Below, one piece after another: positions 39,952-49,309 of a stretch of DNA of 64,000 nt. The position numbers were made by a program, and so were the translations under genes. The stretch's first letter is position 1. Each line of letters opens with the position of its first letter. Source of the stretch: Syntrophaceae bacterium UBA2188 (GTDB lineage Bacteria > Desulfobacterota > BSN033 > UBA1163); contig DCVM01000058.1 in the NCBI GenBank assembly GCA_002327985.1, positions 1 through 64,000 of the forward strand, in the 5' to 3' direction. The notes below the pieces were generated by a model. It saw only the letters and a list, made by a program, of their open reading frames with translations. It was not told the DNA's origin and did not search any database.

Positions 39952-40914
39952 GTGCTAGCTCAGCTCATTCAAATCCCTTTAAAAGAACTCCAATCCGAGG
40001 CCTTCCAGATTCGAAAGGCCCATTTTGGCAACGAGCTCACCTTTTCCATTCCAAGCACTGTCTCTTACCATGACGATACTCTTTCTTTCCATAAGGATCG
40101 CTTTGCGGCGATTAGCGTCACAGGAAGCCATTGCGATCTTCGATGCGGGCATTGCCAAGGAAAGCTCCTTGAATCAATGATCCCTGCCAAGAGTCCTGAA
40201 ACTTTTTTACAAGTGGCGGATCGACTTCTGTCCGGTGGCGCTCATGGAATCTTGGTGAGTGGCGGAGCCAATCAAAACGGCGAAGTTCCTCTTGAGGCAT
40301 TTATTCCTTCGATCAGAGAAATTAAGGAAAAGAATCCCGAGTTCAAGGTAATAGTCCACACCGGTCTGATTCGAAGAGAGGTGGCTAAGGAGCTGAAAGA
40401 AGCTGGAGTCGATCAGATCCTGATCGATGTGATTGGCGATGATGCCACCATTCGAGAGGTTTACCATCTCAACAAACGGGTGAAAGATTATGAAAAGACG
40501 CTCTCGATGTTAAAAGAGATGGGTCACAACCTTGCACCACACATCATCATCGGGCATCACTTTGGAGAGATCAGAGGGGAATGGAAGGCATTAGAAATGG
40601 TCACCCGTGCCGGTGTTGAGACCATTGTATTGGTCATTCTGAAGCCCCTTTTTTCTGTTGGAAAAAATCATTTTCGGATTCCGAAGCCTGATGAAACATC
40701 AAGGATTTCTGCCGTTGCTCGCATCCTTAATCCTAAGATTCCTATTCGTATGGGTTGCATCCGTCCGGCCCATCCCTCAAAAGCGGAGATGGAAAAGGGA
40801 TTTATTGACTCCGGGGTCAATACCATTGCCTACCCTCTCCAAGGAACGATCGAATATGCAAAAGAGCTCGGTCTTGGCACCCGCTTTATCGAGATGTGCT
40901 GTAGCTTGATTTAA
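39952..40914 (+). CDS. lipS2: LipS2-like radical SAM enzyme
   Basis: A 320-residue radical SAM protein with GSHCDLRCGHCQGK (C-x3-C-x2-C, near residues 60-67), ILVSGGANQNGEVPLEAF and HIIIGHHFGEIRGEWKAL in the barrel, and a terminal CC. It is the second sulfur-inserting partner of the LipS1-like protein. GTG start with AGGAGTGCC upstream. Both gene products together with the lipoate-ligase fusion and LipT are predicted to act on a carrier protein in the cytoplasm. Confidence 0.82.
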   Translation: MLAQLIQIPLKELQSEAFQIRKAHFGNELTFSIPSTVSYHDDTLSFHKDRFAAISVTGSHCDLRCGHCQGKLLESMIPAKSPETFLQVADRLLSGGAHGILVSGGANQNGEVPLEAFIPSIREIKEKNPEFKVIVHTGLIRREVAKELKEAGVDQILIDVIGDDATIREVYHLNKRVKDYEKTLSMLKEMGHNLAPHIIIGHHFGEIRGEWKALEMVTRAGVETIVLVILKPLFSVGKNHFRIPKPDETSRISAVARILNPKIPIRMGCIRPAHPSKAEMEKGFIDSGVNTIAYPLQGTIEYAKELGLGTRFIEMCCSLI

Positions 40915-40945
40915 TTAAAGCATTGTCATTGCGGAGGCAAGGCCC

Positions 40946-42022
40946 GTGGCAATCGCAAAGGGTTTATTATTCCCCAACAAAAAACAAATCCAAATCAAAC
41001 TTCTTCAATGGTTTAAGAAGAATAAGAGAGACCTCCCCTGGAGAAAGACGGATGACCCCTATTCCATCTGGGTTTCGGAGATCATGCTTCAGCAGACCCA
41101 GGTAACTACGGTTATTCCTTACTACAAAAATTTTCTAAAATCTTTTCCAACTATACGGCATCTCGCAAAAGCCAATCTCTCAAAAGTCCTAAAGGTATGG
41201 GAAGGACTGGGATACTATTCGAGAGCCCGGAATCTCCACGGTGCCTCTAAGATTGTCTTGAAGCATTTCCATGGAAAAATCCCTGCCACATTGAAAGACC
41301 TCCTCGGCCTACCTGGAATCGGCCGATCCACTGCAGGCGCTATCCTTTCTTTTGCCTTTCAAAAAGAAGCCTCTATCCTCGATGGAAATGCAAAACGGGT
41401 TCTTTCCAGACTCTTTGCTGTCTCAGGAAATCCCGAAAAAAGGAAGACAGAGCAACTTCTTTGGAAAATTTCAGAATCTCTGATTCCAAAAGGATATTCG
41501 AATCCCTTCAACCAGGCGCTCATGGACCTGGGTGCCATGATTTGCACACCAAAAGGACCTCTATGTCCTCGTTGTCCCCTTCATCGTTTTTGTAAAGGAA
41601 GCACCTCCGGAAAACCAGAAAGATTCCCATCAAAAACCATTAAAAGGAAGACTCCTCACATCAGGGCGGTCTGCCCCGTAATCCATAAGGATGGAAAAGT
41701 TTTGCTCAACCAGAGGCCTCCGAAAGGGCTTTTAGGAGGATTATGGGAATTTCCAAATTGGAAAATTGAAGGAAAACAAAGGTCAAGATTAAGGTTGAGG
41801 TTAAAAAATGACATAAAAAAAGAAATGGGGTTGAATGTTAAGGTGAATGAGTCGATTGGGATGTTCCGCCAAACCTATTCTCACTTCAAAATTACTCTTG
41901 ATGTTTTTACCTGCGAAGCGTTTGAGTGGAATAGCAATGGGAAATGGGTTCCCATCCCTGAACTCCATCTTTTCCCAATGTCCAGAATTCATCGACGAAT
42001 AGCTGAATCAATTTCAAACTGA
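40946..42022 (+). CDS. mutY: A/G-specific adenine DNA glycosylase (MutY)
   Basis: A 358-residue MutY. HhH-GPD core: SEIMLQQTQVTTVIPYYKNF, LPGIGRSTAGAILSFAFQ, ILDGNAKRVLSRLF with the catalytic Asp. The 4Fe-4S loop is CTPKGPLCPRCPLHRFC (C-x6-C-x2-C-x5-C). A NUDIX-like C-terminal domain (VLLNQRPPKGLLGGLWEFPNWKIEGK) recognises 8-oxoguanine. Removes A opposite oxoG. GTG start preceded by GCGGAGG. It is downstream of lipS2 and ends before a strong bidirectional terminator. Confidence 0.93.
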   Translation: MAIAKGLLFPNKKQIQIKLLQWFKKNKRDLPWRKTDDPYSIWVSEIMLQQTQVTTVIPYYKNFLKSFPTIRHLAKANLSKVLKVWEGLGYYSRARNLHGASKIVLKHFHGKIPATLKDLLGLPGIGRSTAGAILSFAFQKEASILDGNAKRVLSRLFAVSGNPEKRKTEQLLWKISESLIPKGYSNPFNQALMDLGAMICTPKGPLCPRCPLHRFCKGSTSGKPERFPSKTIKRKTPHIRAVCPVIHKDGKVLLNQRPPKGLLGGLWEFPNWKIEGKQRSRLRLRLKNDIKKEMGLNVKVNESIGMFRQTYSHFKITLDVFTCEAFEWNSNGKWVPIPELHLFPMSRIHRRIAESISN

Positions 42023-42341
42023 TGTATTTCTACGATCTTAATTTTGAATCTAAATATTATTTTTTCTCTCAATCCCCCTATCTCTATTTCTCCTTATCCA
42101 TGTTCTTCCCATGTCAAGAGTACATCGTCGTATCACCAAGTTGATAGCTGAGGAGAAAGGAAAATGAAGAGATTGGGTGTAAATTTCTAATTACAGTTAA
42201 CACCTACTTATCCGCGAGGGAAGCTAACCCACAACCTTGATCATTACGGAAAGAAAGCAAGCATGAAGAGAGCTTGCAACAAAAGAGGCAGGGCCATCTC
42301 TAACCCTGCCTCGCTTTTAATCACTTATTTATGGTTTCCGA
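42023..42341. other. Gap between convergent genes with hairpins
   Basis: No gene seen in 319 bases. It holds a small hairpin GCAAGC-9-GCTTGC (42257-42277) and the terminator at 42285-42318. Confidence 0.6.
42285..42318. terminator. Bidirectional terminator
   Basis: GAGGCAGGG (42285-42293) pairs perfectly with CCCTGCCTC (42304-42312), ten-base loop. GCTTTT follows on the plus strand and TTTTG on the minus strand, so it serves mutY and the convergent S74 gene. Confidence 0.8.
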
Positions 42342-43217
42342 TTACCTCACTTTTTCTTTGAGCTCATTTAATTCCTCTCTCAAAGTTGAAATCGTCTTCT
42401 GCTGCTCCTGCATTGCTTTTTGCTGCTCCTGAACCACCTTGGTTAATACCGCCACGATGTCCATAGGACTTAGTCCCTTCCGATCCCTCGTTGCGATCAG
42501 ATCAGGCACTTCTTCCGCAATAAACCCCACATGCTTCTCGGTCATGTCTTTCTTATAAGCAAACTTCACTGGATTAAGCTCCTTCAAAGTATCAAGAGCC
42601 TCCTCTGTGGCAAGAGCTTCGATGTGATCCTTATACTCCCTGCTCGAAGCATTGGTCCAGACCCCTCCGGTGGTCACATGAGCCCCACTGGCCATCTCCA
42701 AGGGATATAAAGGACTCTGGGTCCCAATCCCTACATAGCCATTGCCAATGATGGTGAGTCTTGGGTATCCCGCAGGGGTGGTGGTATTCGGAGCAGTAAA
42801 GAGGTCAAGCTGGGTGGCCGCATTGCCAATGGTGTTTCCACCTCCGAATGCAACAAAATTATCGGTTAACGTGGAGGCTGCTCCAAACAGATAGACCGGC
42901 AATTGAGCATTGTTATAGTGGCGCAAGACCATCCGTGAACCCTTGATCGTGTTGTCCGCTATCGTGTTCGAGAGGAGAAGAAGCCCATTATCAGGCGCTA
43001 CAACCTCAAGGTCCCGTGCAGGAGTAGATGTCCCAACACCTACCTTACCATCCTGTGTCACGATAAACTTTATCTGACCCACGCCGTCCTTCACCACTAA
43101 CCTGTCTTCCCCGGAAGCCAAAGTAGATACGAAAAGAACTAAAATGACGACCCAAAAGCCGACAGGCACAAAGCTCCCCACCACATCCAATCGTTTGATG
43201 CTTGCTCTTCTCTTCAT
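42342..43217 (-). CDS. Exported protein with peptidase S74 (tail-spike chaperone) domain
   Basis: A 291-residue protein with an N-terminal basic/hydrophobic export segment, a beta-rich body repeating KVGVGTSTPARDLEV and YVGIGTQSPLYPLEM-type strands, and a C-terminal S74 domain: WTNASSREYKDHIEALATEEALDTLKELNPVKFAYKK (Ser/Lys autoproteolysis region) and KHVGFIAEEVPDL. The end is a coiled coil (EQQKAMQEQQKTISTLREELNELKEK). S74 domains act as intramolecular chaperones for trimeric beta-stranded fibres. ATG 43217 has AAGGAGGGCAAAG upstream. It follows the beta-helix gene on the same strand by 41 bases. Confidence 0.85.
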   Translation of the reverse strand: MKRRASIKRLDVVGSFVPVGFWVVILVLFVSTLASGEDRLVVKDGVGQIKFIVTQDGKVGVGTSTPARDLEVVAPDNGLLLLSNTIADNTIKGSRMVLRHYNNAQLPVYLFGAASTLTDNFVAFGGGNTIGNAATQLDLFTAPNTTTPAGYPRLTIIGNGYVGIGTQSPLYPLEMASGAHVTTGGVWTNASSREYKDHIEALATEEALDTLKELNPVKFAYKKDMTEKHVGFIAEEVPDLIATRDRKGLSPMDIVAVLTKVVQEQQKAMQEQQKTISTLREELNELKEKVR

Positions 43218-43258
43218 CTTTGCCCTCCTTATAACTATCATTTGGGTTTTATTTGACC

Positions 43259-46200
43259 CTATTGCAAAATGATATTTTCAATAATCATCGTTCCATTGGT
43301 AATCGTAATGGAACCGTTAATAGTGGTATAAGATGAATTCGATGTAAAATCTGCACCCCATCCACCCTGAAGCGTAATCTCTTCGTCAAAATCCAGAATA
43401 ATATTTTCATTATAAGTTTCTTGAGTGATCTTAATTATGGAGGGAACAGAGGCTATGGCAATTCCATTCTGGATTTTGGGGAAACAAGGATTGTAACCAC
43501 TGCATAAACCATCCTTAGAAACATAAATAGTAAACAGATCATAGTAAATCGTAATGGTCTGAGAAGTTTGATTATGGGTCGGGCAGTTGTCATAGGCAAT
43601 AACCGTGATCGGATTAGCCCCTGGATTCAATGCCACCTCCTTGCTCCAGTTCGCCGTTCCGCTTCCCGTCGCCGTATCATTGTTTGCCCGAGCCCCGTTG
43701 ACCGTCACCTGTTGGAGGCCGTTGTCTCCCTGCCCCGAATCACTCGCGGTTCCGACCAGGGTAATACTCGGGGTACTGACATGCTGGCCATTGTTGTGAC
43801 TCGTAATCGATAATGAAGGCCCCGTCGTATCAGGGCACGCTTGAGTAGTTTGAGAGCCCAGGGACGTCCATTCCGTCTCAAGGCCATCCCCGTTCTTGCC
43901 TTTCACCCTGAAGCTATAGGAAGTGTCACAGGCCAAGCTACAGCTATTCCAAGAGATGCCGGTAGTCCAACCGGAGTTCGTTCCTGCTGTAATATTTTCG
44001 CAGTAATACTCTGTACCGCTTCTATTGCCGTTGGCCGTCCAGTTCGCCCGGATGCAAGTCTGTGTTACGTTCGAGAAAGAAGACGCCCCAGGACCGCTGG
44101 CGAGCGTGTATTTGTAAACCGTTAATGAGTAAGAGGTCTCGTTGGGTGTGGAGGCTGAATCCCTCGCCTTTACCTGATACCCGTACTGATGGTTAGGCTG
44201 AAGCCCCGTATTCGTGTAAGAGGCTGAACTCTGCCAGCCCGCATCCGAGCCACCCGTGCCCCCTGTTGGACTGTTTACGAAATGGAAGTAATAAGATACA
44301 GGTGGGCTTCCGGCGTCCGTTGCCGTGTTCGCTACCATCGATATCGATGATGCGCTTGCCCCATAAGGAGAGGTTAACCAGGTCATGGGATTCGGCGCCG
44401 GTGGAGTTGTATCAACAACAGGGCCCAGGAACTCATAGGCTCCTATGTCCACGATGTAGGTACCATTGTTGTCGCCATCCATGACCCGTGGATTGCCTTC
44501 AACGTCCGTCGTCATGTTAGGAGGAACATCACTATTACTCCCTGCGTCAATACAGGGAGAAGTGGCCATTAGATGAAAATCTCCCGATGCCCTATTCACA
44601 AAAAGGGGATCCATGTGAATATCCGTTGCTCCTCCCGATAGAGGAGAGATATAATCAGGGCCGGGGGTGTTATAAACATTATTCTTTACAAGAGTTGGGG
44701 GAATCATGGGGGTTGTGGGGTGTCCAAAAATCCCTGAAGAATTGAAGGCAATGATGTTGTTTGCGATGACAATGCGATCCGGAATGGGCACGGGAGGAGT
44801 AGTAATAGGAGGAGGAATGGCAACGGCAATACCTCCTCCTTGTTCAATGGTTCCATATGCTGTGGCTGTATTTCCAACGATTGTGTTATTCAGAATGAAA
44901 AGACTCTCAACCGCATCGGTACGAGCAAAGGCGTAGATACCACCTCCAATCCCCCCATTGCCGGCCGTAGGATCAGAGGCTGCATTATTGATGATCAGGT
45001 TATTCAGAATCTTCCCGGTGAGATTGGGTGCCACATGGATTCCCGCTCCCATAGCTGCTGTATTTCCTTTTATAATATTTCTTTCAATATAAAAGTTGTC
45101 CCCAAGTGTTAGTGTTACAGCTCCATGAACAGCTCCCATGTAGAGAGGTTGAAAAACGTAAAAGGTATTGTTCTCGATGAGGTTATCAACGATCCTGGGT
45201 GTTGAAAGGGTAGTAAATATTGCAGGGCCAAATCTTGCCCGATTTTCAGTAATGGTGTTATCCTCAATCGTCGGTATCGAATTTCTAAAGTAGATGGCGC
45301 CGCCTTCCCCATCGAAGGTGTTCAAAAGTTCATTTTGAGTCAAGGTGTTTCCTGCGATGATGGCATGACTTAAATAACCGTAAATCCCGCCCCCCACAGC
45401 CGGTTTACTGGCATTTTCAAAAGGATCGCCCAGGGAGTTCCGATGAATGAGGTTGTTTAATATATATGGAGAGGTAACGCTGACATGAATGCCTCCGCCT
45501 GCGCCTTCATATCGGGGAGGAGAAAATGGACATGCACCACCGGTATAACTGCCTCCATTCTGAATGGTGAAGCCGTCCAATGCACTAACCAGATAGCCTG
45601 ATCCTATAATTTTAACGACATTAGGAATGCCGCCGCCATCAAGAATGGTGGGATTGGCAATAATGTTCCTTTGAGCTCGACTGCTTTCATTTCCGGCAAA
45701 CCCCCCATAAAGATAAACGAAGGCAGGAATACTGATTCGCTCCGCATAAGTCCCTGCAGCTACCCAGACCTCCCCGCCTGTTAAGGCAGTGGCAGCGATT
45801 CCTGCGGATACGGTTCTTTTCGCTGTTCCCCAAGTTAAGCCATCCTGGGCATCATTGCCTCCCGGCTTAACATGAATAATAGGGGTAGGCACATTCCACA
45901 GAGTGCCGTCTGATTCATCCGCACCGATATCCACGCTGACTCCAATTACCCTAAGCTGGCCGTCAATATCCGTCCATTCAGGCTCAACGTCGGACATGGA
46001 TCCAGCATTACGGCATGGAGAATCCGACTGTAAATGAAATTCCCCAATTTTATAATTGGCCATCTTGGGATCTGCGGAGATATTTCCATTTAGACCTGTC
46101 TGCTCAGCGATCCCTTTATAGTCCGACTTCTCTCCCTGAAGCACATTGCCATACACACAGTTGTAACGAATGACAGGATAGGATGGGGTTAATGAAGATT

Positions 46201-47299
46201 GTTCAAGACCCCAGGTGTTAAAGGCCACCAGGTTATTACTGACAACCGGAAAGCTGTTGGCCCAGAAAATCCCAGCCCCGTGGTTGGCAAATAATGTGTT
46301 ATTCATGACCTTGGGAGGTGGGTAAAGGCCCGGATCCAAAGGAGGTGGAGAGTCAATGATGCAGATGCCACCCCCTAAATATCCTCCATTTGCCGCAATG
46401 ACGTTATTGATAATGGTAGGAGCGCTTACTGCATACGAAACGGGCTGGCCAACCACATCATTAGTTGTGGCAAAGATCCCCCCTCCACCTATACCAAACA
46501 CAGTTGTCTGCTTCGCATAGTTGGCAAAGATGAGGTTGTTGGAAATGATTGGGGAGGAATGCCCCCAGGAACCAATGCCTCCTCCGTTGTCTGCGGCCTC
46601 ATTGCGGGCAATAATGTTATAGGCAATGGTCGGAGAAGAACTGGGGAGATGGACAATATTATTCGAACCCCAGACAGAAATGCCTCCTCCATCAACAGCC
46701 TTATTGTTCACAATCATATTATGGGTAATCACGGAGTGTGCTCTTGGTTGTGTAATTTTGTATTCCGAAATACTAATGCCCGGCCCATTGTTAGATTTAA
46801 TGACATTGTTGGTGATGACAGGGCCTGAAGCTATGATGGCTATTCCGGACCCGTTTCCATTCATGATATGAAACCCATCCATGCGTGTTTCAGGTCCGGC
46901 CATCGCTCGAATGCTCACAACAACGCCGGCGTTGTTCCCGTCCAAGATTGAAATATTGAGGTTCCAATCTCGCTGGGTACGCACTGTCTCCGTTCCAGCA
47001 AACCCACCATAAAGGGCCACATTCACGGCTACGTCAGTTCCTCCTACATTGACTACCTTGTTCTGGATGTTTTCCTGGTATGTGCCTGCAGCGACCCAGA
47101 TTTCATCCCCTTCGCTGGCTGCATTAATCGCGGCGGTGACAGTCCTCTTAGCCAAAGACCAACTTGCTCCGGAATTCGTATCGTTGCCGTCAGGTTTTAC
47201 TCGGAGGATCGCAGAGTGAGCGACCGCTTGAAATAAAAACAAACCCATTACAATGAGGGTTAAAGACAGAGCGATTTTAGAAATGGAATGTCGTTGCAT
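43259..47299 (-). CDS. Large exported right-handed beta-helix protein with fibronectin-type domains
   Basis: A 1346-residue surface protein. Signal peptide residues 1-29 (AVAHSA-I). Two tandem beta-helix modules start with VKPDGNDTNSGASWSLAKRTV (near residue 34) and VKPGGNDAQDGLTWGTAKRTV (near 471), each continuing with dozens of short NNVI-type coils (DUF1565/beta_helix; IVNNKAVDGGGISVWG, NNTIVGNTATAYGTIEQGGG). From about 950 come fibronectin-type and Ig-like domains (TPPAPNPMTWLTSPYG, RANWTANGNRSGTEYYCE, SITSHNNGQHVSTPSITL) and a C-terminal domain ending EITLQGGWGADFTSN, which is the natural end in such proteins. Likely adhesin or sugar-binding fibre. Confidence 0.88.
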   Translation of the reverse strand: MQRHSISKIALSLTLIVMGLFLFQAVAHSAILRVKPDGNDTNSGASWSLAKRTVTAAINAASEGDEIWVAAGTYQENIQNKVVNVGGTDVAVNVALYGGFAGTETVRTQRDWNLNISILDGNNAGVVVSIRAMAGPETRMDGFHIMNGNGSGIAIIASGPVITNNVIKSNNGPGISISEYKITQPRAHSVITHNMIVNNKAVDGGGISVWGSNNIVHLPSSSPTIAYNIIARNEAADNGGGIGSWGHSSPIISNNLIFANYAKQTTVFGIGGGGIFATTNDVVGQPVSYAVSAPTIINNVIAANGGYLGGGICIIDSPPPLDPGLYPPPKVMNNTLFANHGAGIFWANSFPVVSNNLVAFNTWGLEQSSLTPSYPVIRYNCVYGNVLQGEKSDYKGIAEQTGLNGNISADPKMANYKIGEFHLQSDSPCRNAGSMSDVEPEWTDIDGQLRVIGVSVDIGADESDGTLWNVPTPIIHVKPGGNDAQDGLTWGTAKRTVSAGIAATALTGGEVWVAAGTYAERISIPAFVYLYGGFAGNESSRAQRNIIANPTILDGGGIPNVVKIIGSGYLVSALDGFTIQNGGSYTGGACPFSPPRYEGAGGGIHVSVTSPYILNNLIHRNSLGDPFENASKPAVGGGIYGYLSHAIIAGNTLTQNELLNTFDGEGGAIYFRNSIPTIEDNTITENRARFGPAIFTTLSTPRIVDNLIENNTFYVFQPLYMGAVHGAVTLTLGDNFYIERNIIKGNTAAMGAGIHVAPNLTGKILNNLIINNAASDPTAGNGGIGGGIYAFARTDAVESLFILNNTIVGNTATAYGTIEQGGGIAVAIPPPITTPPVPIPDRIVIANNIIAFNSSGIFGHPTTPMIPPTLVKNNVYNTPGPDYISPLSGGATDIHMDPLFVNRASGDFHLMATSPCIDAGSNSDVPPNMTTDVEGNPRVMDGDNNGTYIVDIGAYEFLGPVVDTTPPAPNPMTWLTSPYGASASSISMVANTATDAGSPPVSYYFHFVNSPTGGTGGSDAGWQSSASYTNTGLQPNHQYGYQVKARDSASTPNETSYSLTVYKYTLASGPGASSFSNVTQTCIRANWTANGNRSGTEYYCENITAGTNSGWTTGISWNSCSLACDTSYSFRVKGKNGDGLETEWTSLGSQTTQACPDTTGPSLSITSHNNGQHVSTPSITLVGTASDSGQGDNGLQQVTVNGARANNDTATGSGTANWSKEVALNPGANPITVIAYDNCPTHNQTSQTITIYYDLFTIYVSKDGLCSGYNPCFPKIQNGIAIASVPSIIKITQETYNENIILDFDEEITLQGGWGADFTSNSSYTTINGSITITNGTMIIENIILQ

Positions 47300-47617
47300 G
47301 ACGAATTCTCCCTTCTACGGGGTCAATTTCAAATATCCTCTACCATTCCTGAGATCTCAATAATTGGCAGATGCTTTGAGTGAATTCTGTGGACATACTA
47401 CTATTTTAAAGTTTGTTCTTTTAACTTTTCCCATTTTTCTGGTGCCAGGTGACCTTTCTGTCTTTTGGTTGGAATATACACGATTTTTAAAACATAGGGA
47501 AGCAAAACATTAGGCGAAGGGAAAGGGGTACAATCGGAAAAAGGGAAACATTTGAAAAATTCACCTCCTACTCATCAGGTGCAGCATGTGAAATCTACCG
47601 AAGATTTACAATTGAAA
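47300..47617. other. Intergenic region upstream of the beta-helix gene
   Basis: No gene seen in 318 bases. I looked for a c-di-GMP riboswitch and other leaders and found none. A GAAGGGAG ribosome site precedes the beta-helix ATG and a CCCCGTAGAAGGG string resembles the CCCGTTAGAAA arms. Confidence 0.5.
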
Positions 47618-48196
47618 TTATCTCAGGCCGTCTTCTCTTTTAGCCTCTTCTTTTTTCAAACCACCAATTCTTGCATGAGGTCTGCCTGAATCCGTGACCA
47701 CGATGGCAACGAGGATTTCATCGGACCGGGGGGCATCGGGAACTCGGACAGTCATGGCATCGAAATGAGTACGGACAAAGGCAGCGTCTTTATAATGAAG
47801 GGGTACATCAATCTCAGTCCCCGGACCACCCATTTTCTTGGCGGAAGGAATAATCGCCTTTCCTCCACCAACTGCTTCTCTTAAAGGCGTTCCCAATTTG
47901 GGATGCAAGATGGCTGCGGCGTGTTCCAGTTCACCATCTCCCCCCACAATCGCTGCCTTCCCATAACTCTCTGCATCCTTAGGAGGAATTTTCAATACCT
48001 CAACAGCCCTTTTCCCAAGGATTCCCCCCAACTCTTCACCGATATCGATGAGTTCATCCAATTTTTCTACATACTTCCCTGCAAAAGGATTCTTAATCAC
48101 TGCGATGGCTGCCGCCTTTCGAGTTGGCGGATCAACTTTTTTCCCTCCTTCGACTGCTGTCTCCTCTACAATGGTGACATATTTTCTGACTTCCAT
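47618..48196 (-). CDS. Amino acid synthesis family protein (DUF1185)
   Basis: A 192-residue protein of the DUF1185 family: KYVTIVEETAVEGGKKVDPPTRKAAAIAVIKNPFAGKYVEKLDELI at the N-terminus, then KAAIVGGDGELEHAAAILHPKLGTPLREAVGGGKAIIPSAKKMGGPGTEIDVPLHYKDAAFVRTHFDAMTV, all conserved in the family. Function unknown. It is the last gene of a catabolic operon with UPF0280 and 6-hydroxynicotinate reductase, so a role in pyridine-ring breakdown or in its metabolites is likely. GGAGGTG precedes the ATG. Confidence 0.85.
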   Translation of the reverse strand: MEVRKYVTIVEETAVEGGKKVDPPTRKAAAIAVIKNPFAGKYVEKLDELIDIGEELGGILGKRAVEVLKIPPKDAESYGKAAIVGGDGELEHAAAILHPKLGTPLREAVGGGKAIIPSAKKMGGPGTEIDVPLHYKDAAFVRTHFDAMTVRVPDAPRSDEILVAIVVTDSGRPHARIGGLKKEEAKREDGLR

Positions 48197-48218
48197 ATTT
48201 CACCTCCCACCCCTCACC

Positions 48219-48239
48219 CCTGCCTACCGGCTGGCAGGC
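48219..48239. repeat. Degenerate copy of the CCTGCC palindrome
   Basis: CCTGCCTACCGGCTGGCAGG, two changes from the copy at 2716-2735, in the gap between the DUF1185 and UPF0280 genes. Confidence 0.5.
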
Positions 48240-48286
48240 TATCCCTCTTCCTCAAGGGGAGAGGGAAACGTGAGGCGGATTTCTTT

Positions 48287-49177
48287 TTATAATTTAGTTA
48301 ACCAAGAACTCAAAATATTTGTCCAAACCACTCTCCCTTTTAAAGCAATTAAAGCTCCATGAATCAACCCTTTCTGATAGAGCATGCTTGCTTTTGATAA
48401 ACCGTTATTCAATGCCTGTTCAATCTTTTCTTGAGTTAATTCTCTAACTTTAATGGTGATCCATTCTCCAGCAATGTCTGTATCGGGATAAATTCTTTCA
48501 GCAGGGGTTCTGTTAATATTCGGATCATCAATGTTGGTGAAATTTCCTACAACCGTCGCCGCGGCGTCAGCCAGTGAAGCCTTCTCCGCAAGCACGGTTG
48601 CGGCTGAGGCAATCCCTTTGGTGAAACTCCTTCCTCCCAGTCCACTCGTAGCTACTCCACCTATCCCCATGGTGGAATCAATTGAAAGGAGATAAATAGG
48701 TTGCTTTGCATCGATCTCTGTTTTTACTCCTACTTTTGCCACCTCCTTTTCTCTCAATCGGATGGCAACATCTCCTCCATTATCCACAATGATTTTTGTT
48801 CCCCCTTGACTGAACATAAAATCAGCCACCACATCAGAGGCCGTTCCGGCAACGGCAGATAGAGGAGTTAAATCCGGTTCTTCCATTTTCTTTGTGGCTT
48901 CAATCATCCTTCGAACTACATCAGGGAACTCCTCCTCGATTTCCAACTCCTGTGATTTCCTTTTTATTATCGGAAGACACTTTGCTAAATCCTCAAGAAC
49001 CCCCATAGCGAAACGAGCCCCTTCTTCTGCCAATGTAACAAGAGGTTTTCCATTTTCTGAGGCATTGATGAACATATGCATGGGACCATAATCCACAAGG
49101 ACAATCCCATTGTGTAAAACTTGAATAGGATCATGGGTATATATTTTTTCGGCCAATTGCATAATCATATCAGCCAA
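48287..49177 (-). CDS. UPF0280 family protein (ApbE-like fold)
   Basis: A 296-residue UPF0280 protein: MHMFINASENGKPLVTLAEEGARFAMGVLEDLAKCLPIIK, DLTPLSAVAGTASDVVADFMFSQGGTKIIVDNGGDVAIRL and GIGGVATSGLGGRSFTKGIASAATVLAEKASLADAAATVVGNFT. These motifs (AVAGxxSD, NGGDxAIR, TSGxxGRS, ADAAATxxGN) resemble those of ApbE flavin transferases. Activity unknown. Starts at TTG 49177 or an ATG at 49168; no strong ribosome site. Co-located with hydroxynicotinate reductase. Confidence 0.85.
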   Translation of the reverse strand: MADMIMQLAEKIYTHDPIQVLHNGIVLVDYGPMHMFINASENGKPLVTLAEEGARFAMGVLEDLAKCLPIIKRKSQELEIEEEFPDVVRRMIEATKKMEEPDLTPLSAVAGTASDVVADFMFSQGGTKIIVDNGGDVAIRLREKEVAKVGVKTEIDAKQPIYLLSIDSTMGIGGVATSGLGGRSFTKGIASAATVLAEKASLADAAATVVGNFTNIDDPNINRTPAERIYPDTDIAGEWITIKVRELTQEKIEQALNNGLSKASMLYQKGLIHGALIALKGRVVWTNILSSWLTKL

Positions 49178-49309
49178 ACCACATTAGCTGTGGAAATACA
49201 CTTTTTAAAATCCCTCCCCACCTCCCTTTGCTAAAGGGAGGAGAAAATTCACCCTCTTTAATAAAGGGGGGACAAGTGGTGATTATGTTTGAATATTGGT
49301 CATTGAAAT

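Noticed and set aside
42342..47299. Prophage remnant because of the S74 domain
   Set aside because: No phage structural, integrase or lysis genes nearby; S74 domains also occur in surface proteins.
47300..47617. c-di-GMP riboswitch ahead of the beta-helix gene
   Set aside because: The GEMM conserved boxes are not present.
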